From Xanthomonas sp. CFBP 8443 (GTDB taxonomy: Bacteria > Pseudomonadota > Gammaproteobacteria > Xanthomonadales > Xanthomonadaceae), in the NCBI RefSeq assembly GCF_025666195.1, contig NZ_CP102592.1:4464001-4528000 (forward strand): a DNA stretch of 64,000 nt. Direction: 5' to 3'. Both the position numbers and the translations under genes were made by a program. Below the pieces are notes generated by a model. The model had not been told where the DNA came from. It saw only the letters and a list, made by a program, of their open reading frames with translations, and ran no database searches. Position 1 is the stretch's first letter, and the number at the start of each line of letters is the position of its first letter. Shown here in pieces: positions 1-8,800 of the stretch.

Positions 1-1605
1 CTTGGCTTCGACGTAGGAAGTGCCCTTTTTCGACTTTGATGCGCTCGGGAAGAAGATCTCAAACTGCGCGGGATCGTCAGGAACAGCACTCAGCCGGAGC
101 GCTGATCCAATGACTGAGCCAGGAAGGTAGGTCTCGATCTCTTTGCCAGCCGTTACCCACATGTATCCATCCCGGAGCTTTGCCACTTCTTCTTGAGCTT
201 TCAGCACACGGGGTTTAAGCGCGCTACCCTTGGATGACTTATCGCTATCACATATCAACGCAGCGTTACGATTGAGCCGAATCAGCTGAATGAGCTCCTC
301 GGGATTAGGCCCTGTTGGGTCGCCGAAGGTTGTCCGAGCTAAGAGTGAGCCCCCATAGAAGGCACAAGCATAGTCTCGGCCTTCCAGCAGCTTGCCTTCG
401 GAGATCAAGTCGATCCAATGGTTGATATAGATGGCATCTGACGGCCCTTCAACCCAGATGATACCGTTCGCTTGCAAGATGTCCGACGCGCGCGCACCCA
501 AGTCGCCGACCACCTGCGAGTGATCAAAGTGTGCCGAGATCGTCTGGGTCGTTGCAGCTGTTCCGTCATGTGAGACCCGAACGAACTGTGCGTGGTCCGA
601 GCGACTGAACTGGTCCAGCGTTGCGCTTGAATGGGTGGTCAAGAAGATCGGGCATCGATTCGCATCTGCGAACGTATCGATAAATTTTAACAGGCGGCGC
701 AGCAATGCGGGATGGAGGTTATTTTCCAACTCCTCGAACGCGAATACATAATCACTCGCACTTTTCTTCTCGAGCGTGGGAATCACTAGAAGATTGAGCA
801 GTACAAGAATGACAGTCTTTAAGCCGCTTCCCGAGCTACTCAGCGGGACAAGCCCTTTCGAAGACTCTTCTAAAAAAATCTCCCATTCACCGTCACCATG
901 CTGTTGCATCGAGATTGAAGAGAATGATCCATCGGGGCCAAAGATGTGGTTGAGCGCACCCCGCAAATCATTTTGGATGATGCGACGCGTCAACATGATG
1001 TTTTCCGCTCGGATGAGATGATCGCGGATAATGTTGGTCGCTCCTTGCCCATCGGATCGAAGCTCAAGTTTGGTGGCTGCTGGCTCGTTTCGAATATCAC
1101 GATCGGCCAACATGTGACGGAAGAATTTGTCTACAAAAGGAGCCCTGAGCCGGCTAGCCGCCTTGTTGAGCTCTATTTCCGCTGATTCGTTAACTACATG
1201 GCGAAAAACACGCCCACGAGCGTTACTCTCTTTGGCGTTATGCGCGAGATCATCGACGAGCCCGTGCGCGTTCTCGATCCAGTTCACCGGAGTGTCGACA
1301 AACCTTTCTCCGTGGAATGACCAATCGGACTCGCCGCTTGGGACGCCAAGAGCGCCGGATCGCTGTGCGTTGACGAAGACTCCTTGCAGAGTCGCCTTGT
1401 CAAACGTCCCACTGAACTGATACGAGGCAGTAAGGCGTGACTTTGCTCGGTCCGGCGAGCAAAGACTCTGGACGACTTTCAATAGCTGCGACTTACCGGT
1501 GTTGTTTCGACCAATAATCACATTGATCAACTTGAATTCATCAAAGCCACAATATTCATCCGTGAAGCAGCTTAGACCTTTTATTTTAGCGCCAGTGATA
1601 GGCAT
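1..1605 (-). CDS. OLD-family ATPase/TOPRIM nuclease (GajA-like), 3' end outside window
   Basis: The frame is open for 535 codons from an ATG at 1605 to the window edge, so the C-terminus is missing. The N-terminus has an SMC/ABC-type ATPase: Walker A GRNNTGKS at about residue 33, a signature-like LSSSGSG stretch, Walker B FAFEELENN and the switch LTTHSS. A TOPRIM domain follows, with the conserved Glu in WVEGPSDAI and the Asp pair in ICDSDKS. This order is that of overcoming-lysogeny-defect (OLD) nucleases, including GajA of the Gabija phage-defence system. Base composition is clearly less GC-rich than the rest of the window, which suggests transfer. A GajB-type helicase would lie just beyond position 1 and cannot be seen, so the defence role is inference; a stand-alone OLD nuclease is equally possible. 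Confidence 0.85.
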   Translation of the reverse strand, partial: MPITGAKIKGLSCFTDEYCGFDEFKLINVIIGRNNTGKSQLLKVVQSLCSPDRAKSRLTASYQFSGTFDKATLQGVFVNAQRSGALGVPSGESDWSFHGERFVDTPVNWIENAHGLVDDLAHNAKESNARGRVFRHVVNESAEIELNKAASRLRAPFVDKFFRHMLADRDIRNEPAATKLELRSDGQGATNIIRDHLIRAENIMLTRRIIQNDLRGALNHIFGPDGSFSSISMQQHGDGEWEIFLEESSKGLVPLSSSGSGLKTVILVLLNLLVIPTLEKKSASDYVFAFEELENNLHPALLRRLLKFIDTFADANRCPIFLTTHSSATLDQFSRSDHAQFVRVSHDGTAATTQTISAHFDHSQVVGDLGARASDILQANGIIWVEGPSDAIYINHWIDLISEGKLLEGRDYACAFYGGSLLARTTFGDPTGPNPEELIQLIRLNRNAALICDSDKSSKGSALKPRVLKAQEEVAKLRDGYMWVTAGKEIETYLPGSVIGSALRLSAVPDDPAQFEIFFPSASKSKKGTSYVEAK

Positions 1606-1735
1606 AGCACTCCTTGCAAGGCTGTTAGAGACCCGCGTAGTGTGACCATTGAATCAGGTCAGGCTGACTTCTGATCCTCACTTCTTTCCATAGTAGACAA
1701 CTTCCAATTGCCTTTGCGCATAAGCTCGTAGGCGA

Positions 1736-2161
1736 TCATGGCAACGGCTCCCAAGCATTGACGACGGAAACTCCCGTGGGCTCGAAGTCAGAGACGTTGC
1801 GCGTAACCACCGCCATGCCATGCACCAGCGCCGTCGCCGCGATGAGCGCGTCGCGCTCGCCGCGCTTGTCGGGTACATGCAACCGGGCGCAGCGTTGCGC
1901 CACAGCGGTATCGATCGGCAATGTACGCCCGGAGAACTCGGGTAATACGTGCTGCTCCAGCCATGAGCGCAGCATGGCGCCCTGGATGGCGTCCTTGCGT
2001 TCGATCGACAACACGCCAAGCTCCAGCTCCATGACGGTGATGGCCGAGATGAATAGATCGGCGGCATCGACGCTTTCCGCCCATGCCGCCACATTCGCAT
2101 CGGCTTTGCCGAGCCGCACCTTGCGCAACTCGGACAGCACGTTGGTGTCGAGTACGTACAT
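1736..2161 (-). CDS. PIN-domain toxin of a type II toxin-antitoxin pair (VapC/FitB-like)
   Basis: The 141-residue PIN-domain protein carries the acidic metal-binding pattern of VapC ribonucleases: LDTNVLSE at the N-terminus, an acidic MELELG segment in the middle and RGERDALIAATA near the C-terminus. PIN toxins cleave RNA, often tRNA or rRNA; the target here is unknown. The ATG at 2161 overlaps the stop codon of the antitoxin gene (TGATG), so the two are translationally coupled. A GTG one codon upstream at 2164 is a less likely start. The length is normal for FitB/VapC toxins and the active-site acids are intact, so the toxin is probably functional. Confidence 0.9.
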   Translation of the reverse strand: MYVLDTNVLSELRKVRLGKADANVAAWAESVDAADLFISAITVMELELGVLSIERKDAIQGAMLRSWLEQHVLPEFSGRTLPIDTAVAQRCARLHVPDKRGERDALIAATALVHGMAVVTRNVSDFEPTGVSVVNAWEPLP

Positions 2162-2415
2162 CACGAAAGATCAGCCGGCCGGGCTCCAATCGTCACACGC
2201 GGCGGCTCGAACTCGATGTCTGCAACGCCCGGCATCGCCAGCGCATCGGCAATGTTGCGCCGCTGCCTGGTCAGCCGTTGGTAGTCCTCGAAGCTCAACA
2301 GCACGTGCGCAGGCTTGCCGCGATCCGTGATGAACACCGGGCCGCTCTTGGTGGCCTTCTTGGCCCGCGTCACGTCTTGGTTCAATTCCCGACTGGATAG
2401 GGTTGTGATGGCCAT
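2161..2415 (-). CDS. Phd/YefM-family antitoxin
   Basis: An 84-residue antitoxin. The N-terminal half (MAITTLSSRELNQDVTRAKK, then a segment reading GPVFITDRGKPAHVLLS) is the Phd/YefM DNA-binding fold, and the C-terminal tail would wrap and neutralise the PIN toxin. A strong ribosome binding site (GGGAGG) precedes the ATG at 2415. The gene is first in a two-gene operon with the toxin at 1736-2161. An 18-bp near-palindrome lies 23 bp upstream of the start and is the likely autoregulatory operator. Confidence 0.9.
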   Translation of the reverse strand: MAITTLSSRELNQDVTRAKKATKSGPVFITDRGKPAHVLLSFEDYQRLTRQRRNIADALAMPGVADIEFEPPRVTIGARPADLS

Positions 2416-2437
2416 TGGGCACCTCCCGCGTTTTCTA

Positions 2438-2455
2438 TGTAGTTACGTTACTACA
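2438..2455. promoter_or_regulatory. Candidate operator of the toxin-antitoxin operon
   Basis: The 18-bp sequence TGTAGTTACGTTACTACA is a palindrome with 6-bp perfect arms (TGTAGT/ACTACA) and a single mismatched pair in the core. It ends 23 bp before the antitoxin start codon, where a Phd-type antitoxin would be expected to bind and repress its own operon. The binding itself is inferred. Confidence 0.6.
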
Positions 2456-2546
2456 ATGCAGATTTGAGGCGCAAGCGAGCAGCCGGGCGGTTGGTAGCAG
2501 GCGACAGCGGAACGCTATGCGCACTTTCGGTCCCACAGCAAAATGC

Positions 2547-3365
2547 TCACCCCTCATCCCGCCCACCAGAAGCTCGACCCCGCGACCGCACCGCAAAATA
2601 GCGTGTCGGCGACAGCCCAAGCGCCTTCTTGAACATCGTGATGAACGCGGTGACCGATTCGTAGCCCAGGCTTTCGGACACGCGCTGGACCGGGGCGCCG
2701 CCGGCCAGGTCGCGGATGGCGATGAGCAGGTGCAGCTGTTGCCGCCAGCGGCCGAAGGACAGGCCGGTTTCGCGGGCGATCAGGCGCGTCAGCGTGCGCT
2801 CGCCCAGCGCCAGGCGTTTGGCCCAGTCGGTGATGGTGCTGCGGTCCGCCGGATGCGCGGCCAGCGCGTCGGCCAATGCCCGCACCTTGGGGTGGTGGCT
2901 GACCGGCAGGTACAGGCGTTCCGCCGGCATCTGCACCAGTTCGTCCAGCAGCACGCGCGCGAGCCGGTCGGTGTGCCCGTCGCGCGGGGCGTCGGGCGGT
3001 GCGTCGGCCAGGTGCAGGATCATCTCCCGCACCAGCGGCGAGATGGACAGGGTCACGCAGTGCTGCGGCAAGTCCACGAGGCCGGGCTCGACGAACAGGT
3101 AGCACAGGCGGGCATTGGCGGTGGCGCGGTTGCTGTGCGGCATGCCGCCGGGAATCCACACGCCGCACTGCGGCGGCACGATCCACAGGGCGCGTTCGAC
3201 CTGGCAGGTCACGGCGCCGTGCAGGGCGAGGATCAACTGCCCCTTGCGGTGTTCGTGCACCGGGATCTCGGCATCGTGATCGGCCACCTGCAAGCGGCTG
3301 GCCAGCGCCGGCCGGTCTGTCGCGTCCGGGTCCAGATCGAAGCCGGGGAGCGTCACGCGCGTCAT
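2547..3365 (-). CDS. AraC-family regulator, probably of the adjacent efflux operon
   Basis: A 272-residue regulator: an N-terminal cupin-like sensor domain (EIPVHEHRKGQLILALHG through the PHSN segment at about residue 77) followed by a C-terminal AraC-type double helix-turn-helix with the signature GYESVTAFITMFKKALGLSPTRY. The layout resembles the NimR/YeaM group, which activates neighbouring efflux genes. The ATG at 3365 was chosen because the cupin domain begins soon after it; the open frame runs further upstream only as an overlap with the divergent gene. Only 78 bp separate it from the FUSC gene, and that gap holds a direct repeat typical of AraC sites. Control of the pump is inferred from this arrangement. 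Confidence 0.88.
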   Translation of the reverse strand: MTRVTLPGFDLDPDATDRPALASRLQVADHDAEIPVHEHRKGQLILALHGAVTCQVERALWIVPPQCGVWIPGGMPHSNRATANARLCYLFVEPGLVDLPQHCVTLSISPLVREMILHLADAPPDAPRDGHTDRLARVLLDELVQMPAERLYLPVSHHPKVRALADALAAHPADRSTITDWAKRLALGERTLTRLIARETGLSFGRWRQQLHLLIAIRDLAGGAPVQRVSESLGYESVTAFITMFKKALGLSPTRYFAVRSRGRASGGRDEG

Positions 3366-3383
3366 TCTGTTATTGACCGGATT

Positions 3384-3410
3384 TAGCGAAACGTTGTCAT
3401 TGTAGCGAAA
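3384..3410. promoter_or_regulatory. Direct repeat, probable AraC-type binding site
   Basis: Two identical TAGCGAAA octamers lie at 3384-3391 and 3403-3410, with starts 19 bp apart (about two helical turns), between the AraC gene and the divergent efflux operon. AraC-family proteins bind directly repeated half-sites of this kind. Adjacent bases also match partly (TTTAGCGAAA and TGTAGCGAAA). Confidence 0.55.
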
Positions 3411-3443
3411 TTCGGCGAGCGGGCCGCTGCCTACGATGTGCCC

Positions 3444-5426
3444 ATGCATTCGCCGGCCCCCTCCCCTTTCCGCTCCTTCCTCGCCCGGCCGCTCGCGCTG
3501 CTGGCGGCGCCCGCGCTGCAGGCCGATCGGGAGGCCGCGCTGTTCTCGCTCAAATGCCTGGCCGCCGCGCTGCTCGGGCTGTACCTGTCGTTGCGGATCG
3601 GCCTGACGCGCCCGTTCTGGGTGATCGGCACGGTCTATCTGGTGTCGCAGCCGCTGTCCGGGGCCACGCTGAGCCGTGGCCTGTTCCGCCTGGTGGGCAC
3701 GCTGGGCGGTGCGGTGGCCACGGTGGCGCTGGTGCCGCGCTTCGCCAACGCGCCGCTGGTGCTGAGCGTGGCGCTGGCCGGATGGATGGGGCTGTGCCTG
3801 TACCTGGCCATGCTCGACCGGACGCCGCGTTCCTACGCGTTCCTGCTGGCCGGGTACACGACCAGCCTGATCGGCTTCCCCAGCGTGATGGTGCCCGGTG
3901 AGGTCTTCAGCATCGCCATCACCCGCGTGCAGGAAATCGCCATCGGCATCCTGGCCGCCACGCTGGTGCATGGGCTGGTGCTGCCGCGCAAGGTGGCGCC
4001 GCGTGTGCAGGCGCGCGTGGCCGCGATCCTGTCCGATGCCGAGCGCTGGACGCAGGACATGCGCGCGGGTGCGAAGGACACGGTGCTGGCGGAGGATCGC
4101 GCGAAGGCGGCGGTGGACCTGCTCGAGCTGCACACGCTCTCCGTGCACCTGCGCTTCGATAGCGCGTATGGCCCTGCCCAGGTGGAGATGCTGCGGGCGC
4201 TGCACGATCGGATGCTCGACGTGCTGCTGCTGTCCAGTGCCGTGGACGATGCGATGGCCGAGTTGCGCGCAGCCGAGCGCGGTCCGCAGGCAGTGGTCGC
4301 CGCAGATCCGGACGGCTGGCGCGCATCGCTGCAGGCCAACCTGGCCCCGCGCCTTGCCGAACTGGACACAGCCCATCGCGATTGCCGCTTGCTGGAGGCG
4401 CAGTTGCGCGCCGCCAACCCGCACTGGCGCCGGCAGGTTCCCGCGCGGCTTGCGAAACAGGTGCGCGGCCACGTCCTGCACCGCGATCACCGCCTCGCCC
4501 TGCGCGCCGCGGTCGGTGCCTTCGTCGGCATCGTGCTGAGCTGCGGCCTGTGGATCGCCACGGCTTGGTCCGATGGCGCAACGGCGGTGTCCATCGTCGG
4601 CACGGCGTGCCTGCTGTTCGGCACCACCGAGGCGCCTGCCGGCCATGTCATGCGCTATCTGGCCGGGTCGGCCATCGGTGTCGTGGTCGGGCTGCTGTAC
4701 GGCTTCGTGATCTTCCCGAGCCTGTCCGATTTCATCGGCCTGGCGGCCGCGCTCGCGCCGGCGCTGCTGCTGTGCGGCTCGTTCCTGGCGCGCCCGGCTT
4801 TCATCATGGGCGCGCTGGGCGTGGTGCTGACGTTCCCGCTCATCGCGGGCCTGGGCGCCACCAATGCCGCGAGCTTCGCGGGCGCGCTCAACGGCAGCGT
4901 GGCGCTGTTCGTGGGCACGGCGGCAGCACTGTGCAGCATGCTGCTGTTCCAGACCATGGACACGCAGCGCAGCCGCAAGCGGCTACTGGGTGCGATCGCA
5001 CGCGCCATCGCACGCCGCGCCCGCGGACGTGGACGCACTACCGCCGACTGGACCAGCCGCATGGTGGACCGGCTCGGCCTGCTCGCGCCCCGCTTGCGCG
5101 GCCAGCCGGATGCCGCCCACACCCTGCGCACGCTGTTTGCGGACATGCGCGCGGCAGGTGCCGTGGCCGAGCTGCGTGCGATGGGCAAGGCGCTGAAGGG
5201 CCAAGACGTGCGCGCCTGCCATGCCGAGTTGCTCGACCGGGCGGCCGCCCATTTCCGGACCCGTGCCATGCCCGCATACGCACTGGACAAGCAACTACTG
5301 GATTCCCTCGACCGCATGCGCATGGCGGTCGTCGCGGACAAGGAACCCGCAGGCGAACGCGTGCTCTCGCTACTTTCGGATCTGCGCCGCGACCTGCTGG
5401 CGCCGCTGATCGTGCAACGGGACTGA
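3444..5426 (+). CDS. FUSC-family inner-membrane efflux protein (AaeB-like)
   Basis: A protein of about 660 residues with two membrane bundles (residues about 35-175 and about 355-500) separated and followed by cytoplasmic domains. This is the FUSC/AaeB layout of aromatic-acid exporters. The first gene of a four-gene operon that also encodes a DUF1656 peptide, an HlyD-type adaptor and a NodT-type outer-membrane channel; together they form a tripartite pump. In E. coli aaeXAB exports hydroxybenzoates and is controlled by a LysR regulator. Here the neighbour is an AraC regulator and an outer-membrane channel is included, so the substrate may differ. The start is ATG 3444; an in-frame GTG at 3438 is also possible, and neither has a clear ribosome binding site. 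Confidence 0.88.
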   Translation: MHSPAPSPFRSFLARPLALLAAPALQADREAALFSLKCLAAALLGLYLSLRIGLTRPFWVIGTVYLVSQPLSGATLSRGLFRLVGTLGGAVATVALVPRFANAPLVLSVALAGWMGLCLYLAMLDRTPRSYAFLLAGYTTSLIGFPSVMVPGEVFSIAITRVQEIAIGILAATLVHGLVLPRKVAPRVQARVAAILSDAERWTQDMRAGAKDTVLAEDRAKAAVDLLELHTLSVHLRFDSAYGPAQVEMLRALHDRMLDVLLLSSAVDDAMAELRAAERGPQAVVAADPDGWRASLQANLAPRLAELDTAHRDCRLLEAQLRAANPHWRRQVPARLAKQVRGHVLHRDHRLALRAAVGAFVGIVLSCGLWIATAWSDGATAVSIVGTACLLFGTTEAPAGHVMRYLAGSAIGVVVGLLYGFVIFPSLSDFIGLAAALAPALLLCGSFLARPAFIMGALGVVLTFPLIAGLGATNAASFAGALNGSVALFVGTAAALCSMLLFQTMDTQRSRKRLLGAIARAIARRARGRGRTTADWTSRMVDRLGLLAPRLRGQPDAAHTLRTLFADMRAAGAVAELRAMGKALKGQDVRACHAELLDRAAAHFRTRAMPAYALDKQLLDSLDRMRMAVVADKEPAGERVLSLLSDLRRDLLAPLIVQRD

Positions 5427-5430
5427 GGCG

Positions 5431-5640
5431 ATGTTTGCCGATCTTTCCATCGATGGCGTCTTCGTCCCCGGCCTGCTGGCGGTGGCGCTGGTCGCGCTGG
5501 CGCTGTCGTTGCTGGTGTCGCGGCTGCTGGCACGCCTCGGCCTGTACCGGGTGTTCGCCTATCGGCCGCTGGTGGGCCTGTCGCTGTTCGTGATCCTGGC
5601 GGAGCTGTTGATCCGGCTCGCGCCCCTGCTCGAGAAATGA
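5431..5640 (+). CDS. DUF1656 small membrane protein (AaeX-like)
   Basis: A 69-residue protein with two hydrophobic helices (about residues 10-30 and 43-62). Sequence character and length match the DUF1656/AaeX family, which is nearly always encoded beside FUSC and HlyD efflux genes; its biochemical role is not established. It begins 4 bp after the FUSC stop codon and ends 1 bp before the HlyD gene, so it is in the same transcript. Confidence 0.88.
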   Translation: MFADLSIDGVFVPGLLAVALVALALSLLVSRLLARLGLYRVFAYRPLVGLSLFVILAELLIRLAPLLEK

Positions 5641-5641
5641 A

Positions 5642-6526
5642 ATGAAGCACATGCTTGTCGTCATCGGACGTTGGAGCGCCACGCTCGCCGTCTTCGCCAT
5701 TGCCGTCGTCGCGGCGCTGTCCATCTGGAACCGCTACGAAACGCGGCCATGGACGCGCGATGGCCGGGTGCGCGCGGACGTGGTGCGCGTGGCATCGGAC
5801 ATGGGCGGGCTGGTCACGCAGGTGCTGGTGCACGACAACCAGCGGGTGAAGGCCGGCCAGCTGCTGCTGGTGCTGGACCAGCCGCGCGTCGCCGCCGCGC
5901 TGGAGCAGGCGGAGGCCAGCGTGCGCAGCGCGCAGGCCACGCTCGGCCTGGCCCGGCGCGAATCGAAACGGGACATGGCGCTGGGCGATCTGGTCGCCTC
6001 GGAGACGCGCGAGCGCAACGCCGCCAAGGTGGAGACGGAGCTGGCGAACCTGGCGCAGGCCCAGGCGCAGCGGCGGGTGGCGCTGCTGAACGTGCAGCGC
6101 ACCGAGGTACGCGCCAGCACCGACGGCATCGTGACCAACCTCGACCTGCACACCGGCGATTTCCTGCAGCCGGGCGCGCAGGCGATGGCGCTGATCGATG
6201 CCGGCAGCGTCCGGGTCGAAGGCTATTTCGAGGAAACCAAGCTCGCCTGCATCCGCGAAGGCGACGCCGCCGTCGCCCGGCTGATGGGCGATGGCCGCGC
6301 GGTGCGCGGGCATGTGGAGAGCATCGCCGCCGGCATTGCCGACGACCAGCGCGCGAGCACCCACAACCTGCTGCCCGCCGTGGCGCCGACCTATTCGTGG
6401 GTGCGGCTGGCGCAACGCATTCCGGTCCGCATCCGGATCGACGACGCCGCGCCGCAGACCCGGCTCATCATCGGCAGGACCGCGAGCGTGACCGTGATCC
6501 CGGGCGCATCGGGTGCCTGCAAATGA
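5642..6526 (+). CDS. HlyD-family periplasmic adaptor (AaeA-like)
   Basis: A 294-residue membrane-fusion protein. One N-terminal anchor helix (about residues 10-30) is followed by RWTRDGRVRADVV-like sequence (TRDGRVRADVVRVASDMGG), the typical start of the biotinyl-lipoyl-like domain, then an alpha-helical hairpin rich in Ala and Gln (about 75-145) and a beta-barrel domain. It would bridge the FUSC inner-membrane protein to the NodT channel. The stop codon overlaps the next gene's start (ATGA at 6523-6526), which shows translational coupling. Confidence 0.9.
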   Translation: MKHMLVVIGRWSATLAVFAIAVVAALSIWNRYETRPWTRDGRVRADVVRVASDMGGLVTQVLVHDNQRVKAGQLLLVLDQPRVAAALEQAEASVRSAQATLGLARRESKRDMALGDLVASETRERNAAKVETELANLAQAQAQRRVALLNVQRTEVRASTDGIVTNLDLHTGDFLQPGAQAMALIDAGSVRVEGYFEETKLACIREGDAAVARLMGDGRAVRGHVESIAAGIADDQRASTHNLLPAVAPTYSWVRLAQRIPVRIRIDDAAPQTRLIIGRTASVTVIPGASGACK

Positions 6527-7968
6527 GCGGCAAGGTTCGCCGCGCCGGCGCGATCGCGTTGGCGCTGTCGCTGGCCGGCTGCGTGTCCGGTCCGGACTAC
6601 CGCGTTCCGGCCAACGCGGTTGCGGCCGCACCGCAGGCCCAACGCGCGTTCGTCTCGGGCCAGGACCCGGCGTTCGCACTGGCCGAGCCGCCGCAGCGCT
6701 GGTGGCAGCTCTACGACGATCCCAGGCTCGACGCCTACGTCGCCGAAGCGCTGCAGGCCAACACCGACCTGCGCACGGCGGACGCCAACCTGCGGCGCGC
6801 CTCGGCGACGGTGCTGCAGTCTCGCGCCCAAGGCGCGCTGCACACCGACGCGAATGCGTCGGCCACGCTGGCCCATGCGGGCGGATACACCTCGCCGTCG
6901 TCTTCGCCACAGGTGTACGCGCTCGGCATCGACCTGTCCTATCCGCTGGATCTGGCCGGCGGCATCCGCCGCGGCATCGAGGCGGCCAGCGCGGATGCGC
7001 AGGCCGTTGCGGCGGCACGCGATCACGTGCGGGTGGTCGTCGCCGCGGCCGTCACCCGCGCCTATCTCGGCACCTGCTCGGCCAACCTGACGCTGGCGGC
7101 CACGCAGCGCGTACTGGAGACGCAGCGCGCCACGCTGGATGCCACGCGCCGGCTTGCAGCGGGCGGGCGCGGCACGGAATTCGACGTGAGCCGGGCCCAG
7201 GCCGCGGTCGACCGCAGCGCGGCGGCGATCCCGCATCTGGTGGCCGAGCGCCAGGCGGCCTTGTTCGAGCTGGCCGCACTGATGGGCCGGCTGCCGGCGG
7301 ACTACCCGCAGGACGCGCGCCGTTGCCAGCAGCCGCCGCGCCTGCAGCGCGCGATTCCGGTCGGCGACGGCTGGCAGCTGATCCAGCGCCGCCCGGACAT
7401 CCGCGCGGCGGAGCGCAACCTGGCGGCCGCCACCGCGACGATCGGCGTGGAAACGGCGAACCTCTACCCGCAGGTGAGCATCGGCGCCTCCGCGGGCATG
7501 GCGAATTCGCTGGGGAAACTGCTGTCCGGCGACAGCTTCGGCGCCACCCTCGGTCCACTGCTGTCGTGGCGTTGGCCCAATCGCAGGGTGGCCAAGGCTC
7601 GTATCGATGCGGCCGGCGCCGACGCCGATGCCGCGCTGGCGTCGTTCGATGGCGCGGTACTGCAGGCCTTGCGGCAGACGGAAACCGCGCTGTCGGCCTA
7701 TGCCCAGGAGATCGACCGCGAACGCAGCCTCGCCCACGCGCGCGACGCTGCCGCCCGCGCCAGCGGCCAGGCCGGGCAGCTGTATCGGTTCGGCAGGATC
7801 GGCTTCCTCGATGTCCTGTCCGCCGAGGCCGCGTTGGCGGACGCCGAATCGGCGCTGGCGTCCTCGCGCGCGCAGCTGGTCGATCGCCAGGTGGATCTGT
7901 TCCTGGCGCTCGGCGGTGGTTGGTCGGACGCAGGGCCGGAGGCTGGTCAGACGGGAACACGTCAATAG
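6523..7968 (+). CDS. NodT-family outer-membrane efflux lipoprotein
   Basis: A 481-residue TolC-like channel. The signal peptide ends in the lipobox SLAGC (about residues 14-18), so the protein is probably lipidated. Two OEP repeats follow, each with the long helical segments of the family (first about residues 50-270, second about 275-470), and the typical QRRPDIRAAERNLAAATA segment lies at about 287. It is the outer-membrane exit of the pump encoded upstream. Its start overlaps the HlyD stop. The gene is the last of the operon; a convergent copper gene follows. Confidence 0.92.
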   Translation: MSGKVRRAGAIALALSLAGCVSGPDYRVPANAVAAAPQAQRAFVSGQDPAFALAEPPQRWWQLYDDPRLDAYVAEALQANTDLRTADANLRRASATVLQSRAQGALHTDANASATLAHAGGYTSPSSSPQVYALGIDLSYPLDLAGGIRRGIEAASADAQAVAAARDHVRVVVAAAVTRAYLGTCSANLTLAATQRVLETQRATLDATRRLAAGGRGTEFDVSRAQAAVDRSAAAIPHLVAERQAALFELAALMGRLPADYPQDARRCQQPPRLQRAIPVGDGWQLIQRRPDIRAAERNLAAATATIGVETANLYPQVSIGASAGMANSLGKLLSGDSFGATLGPLLSWRWPNRRVAKARIDAAGADADAALASFDGAVLQALRQTETALSAYAQEIDRERSLAHARDAAARASGQAGQLYRFGRIGFLDVLSAEAALADAESALASSRAQLVDRQVDLFLALGGGWSDAGPEAGQTGTRQ

Positions 7969-8099
7969 CGATTCATTGCCGACGCATGTCCCACGCCTGA
8001 GAGGAAGCCATGGCCGAGCGCCGTTCCATCCGCATAGGCCGTCGTTGGACACGCCCCGCTTGGGCCGAACTTCGCCAACAACACGGCTCCTTGAACCCA

Positions 8100-8123
8100 C
8101 CATCGGCCAAGAACCGCCGATGG
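8100..8123. terminator. Hairpin between convergent genes, possible terminator
   Basis: A perfect 8-bp inverted repeat (CCATCGGC/GCCGATGG) with an 8-nt loop lies in the 190-bp gap between the convergent NodT and PCu(A)C genes. No T-tract follows on either strand, so intrinsic termination is uncertain. The rest of the gap shows nothing recognisable. Confidence 0.35.
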
Positions 8124-8158
8124 CGGAGAACGCGCACCGAATGCGAAACGCCAACACG

Positions 8159-8716
8159 TCAGTGCATGTGCTGCCCGTGGTCGTCTTCGCCAGGGCCATC
8201 GGCGCCCATCGGCTGCACGTCGAAATGGACCGTCACCGGCGGTGCGTGCTGGAATGTCAGCGTGGCCTCGACCGGCGTGCCCGCGACGAACGGCGCGCGT
8301 GGCTCGATGAACATCAAGTGGTTTCCGCTCGGTTGCAGCGCAACGGTTGCGTGCGGCGGCAGTTCCAGGCCTTCATCGAGCCGGCGCATCTTCATGACGT
8401 CGCCATCCATCCGCATCTCGTGGATTTCCACCCGCGCGCTGGCGGGCGACTCGATCGCGACCAGCTTGTCGGCGGTGTCGGCGTCGTTGCGCAAGGTGAC
8501 GTAGCCGGCGCCCACGGCCGCGCCGGGCGGCGTGGCGCGCGCCCAGGCCTGGCCGATGTGCACGCTCGGCGACGCCGAGCGCGAGGGCGCGGCCGCGGCA
8601 TCGGCGGCCGGAGCTGGCGCAGCCGTCGGCCCATCCTGCACTGCATGGTCGTTGGGCGGCTGGCAGGCTGCCAGGACGAGCATCGCGGCGACGAGTGTGG
8701 TGACGCGGGTTTTCAT
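8159..8716 (-). CDS. PCu(A)C-family periplasmic copper chaperone
   Basis: A 185-residue lipoprotein precursor: signal peptide with lipobox LAAC, an Ala/Pro-rich linker, then a PCu(A)C domain. The copper-binding residues are present: HEMRM near the middle and, after the spacer, the NHLMF segment, as in the H-M-x10-M-x21-H-x-M motif. These chaperones deliver Cu(I) to the CuA centre of cytochrome oxidase together with SCO proteins. A His/Met tail (DDHGQHMH) ends the protein. A strong ribosome binding site (AGAGGA) precedes the ATG. It is the last gene of a DUF2946, TonB receptor, SCO, PCu(A)C operon. Confidence 0.93.
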   Translation of the reverse strand: MKTRVTTLVAAMLVLAACQPPNDHAVQDGPTAAPAPAADAAAAPSRSASPSVHIGQAWARATPPGAAVGAGYVTLRNDADTADKLVAIESPASARVEIHEMRMDGDVMKMRRLDEGLELPPHATVALQPSGNHLMFIEPRAPFVAGTPVEATLTFQHAPPVTVHFDVQPMGADGPGEDDHGQHMH

Positions 8717-8800
8717 GGTGATTCCTCTTGGCTTGCTGGAGAAGACCGCCGCGATGCGACGGTCGGCGTGTTGTCGTGCGATGGATGGAAGCGGGTGCGA

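Noticed and set aside
2547..4646. 699-codon minus-strand frame containing the AraC gene
   Set aside because: The part before 3365 lies opposite the FUSC gene and is low-complexity; the AraC domains begin at the 3365 start.
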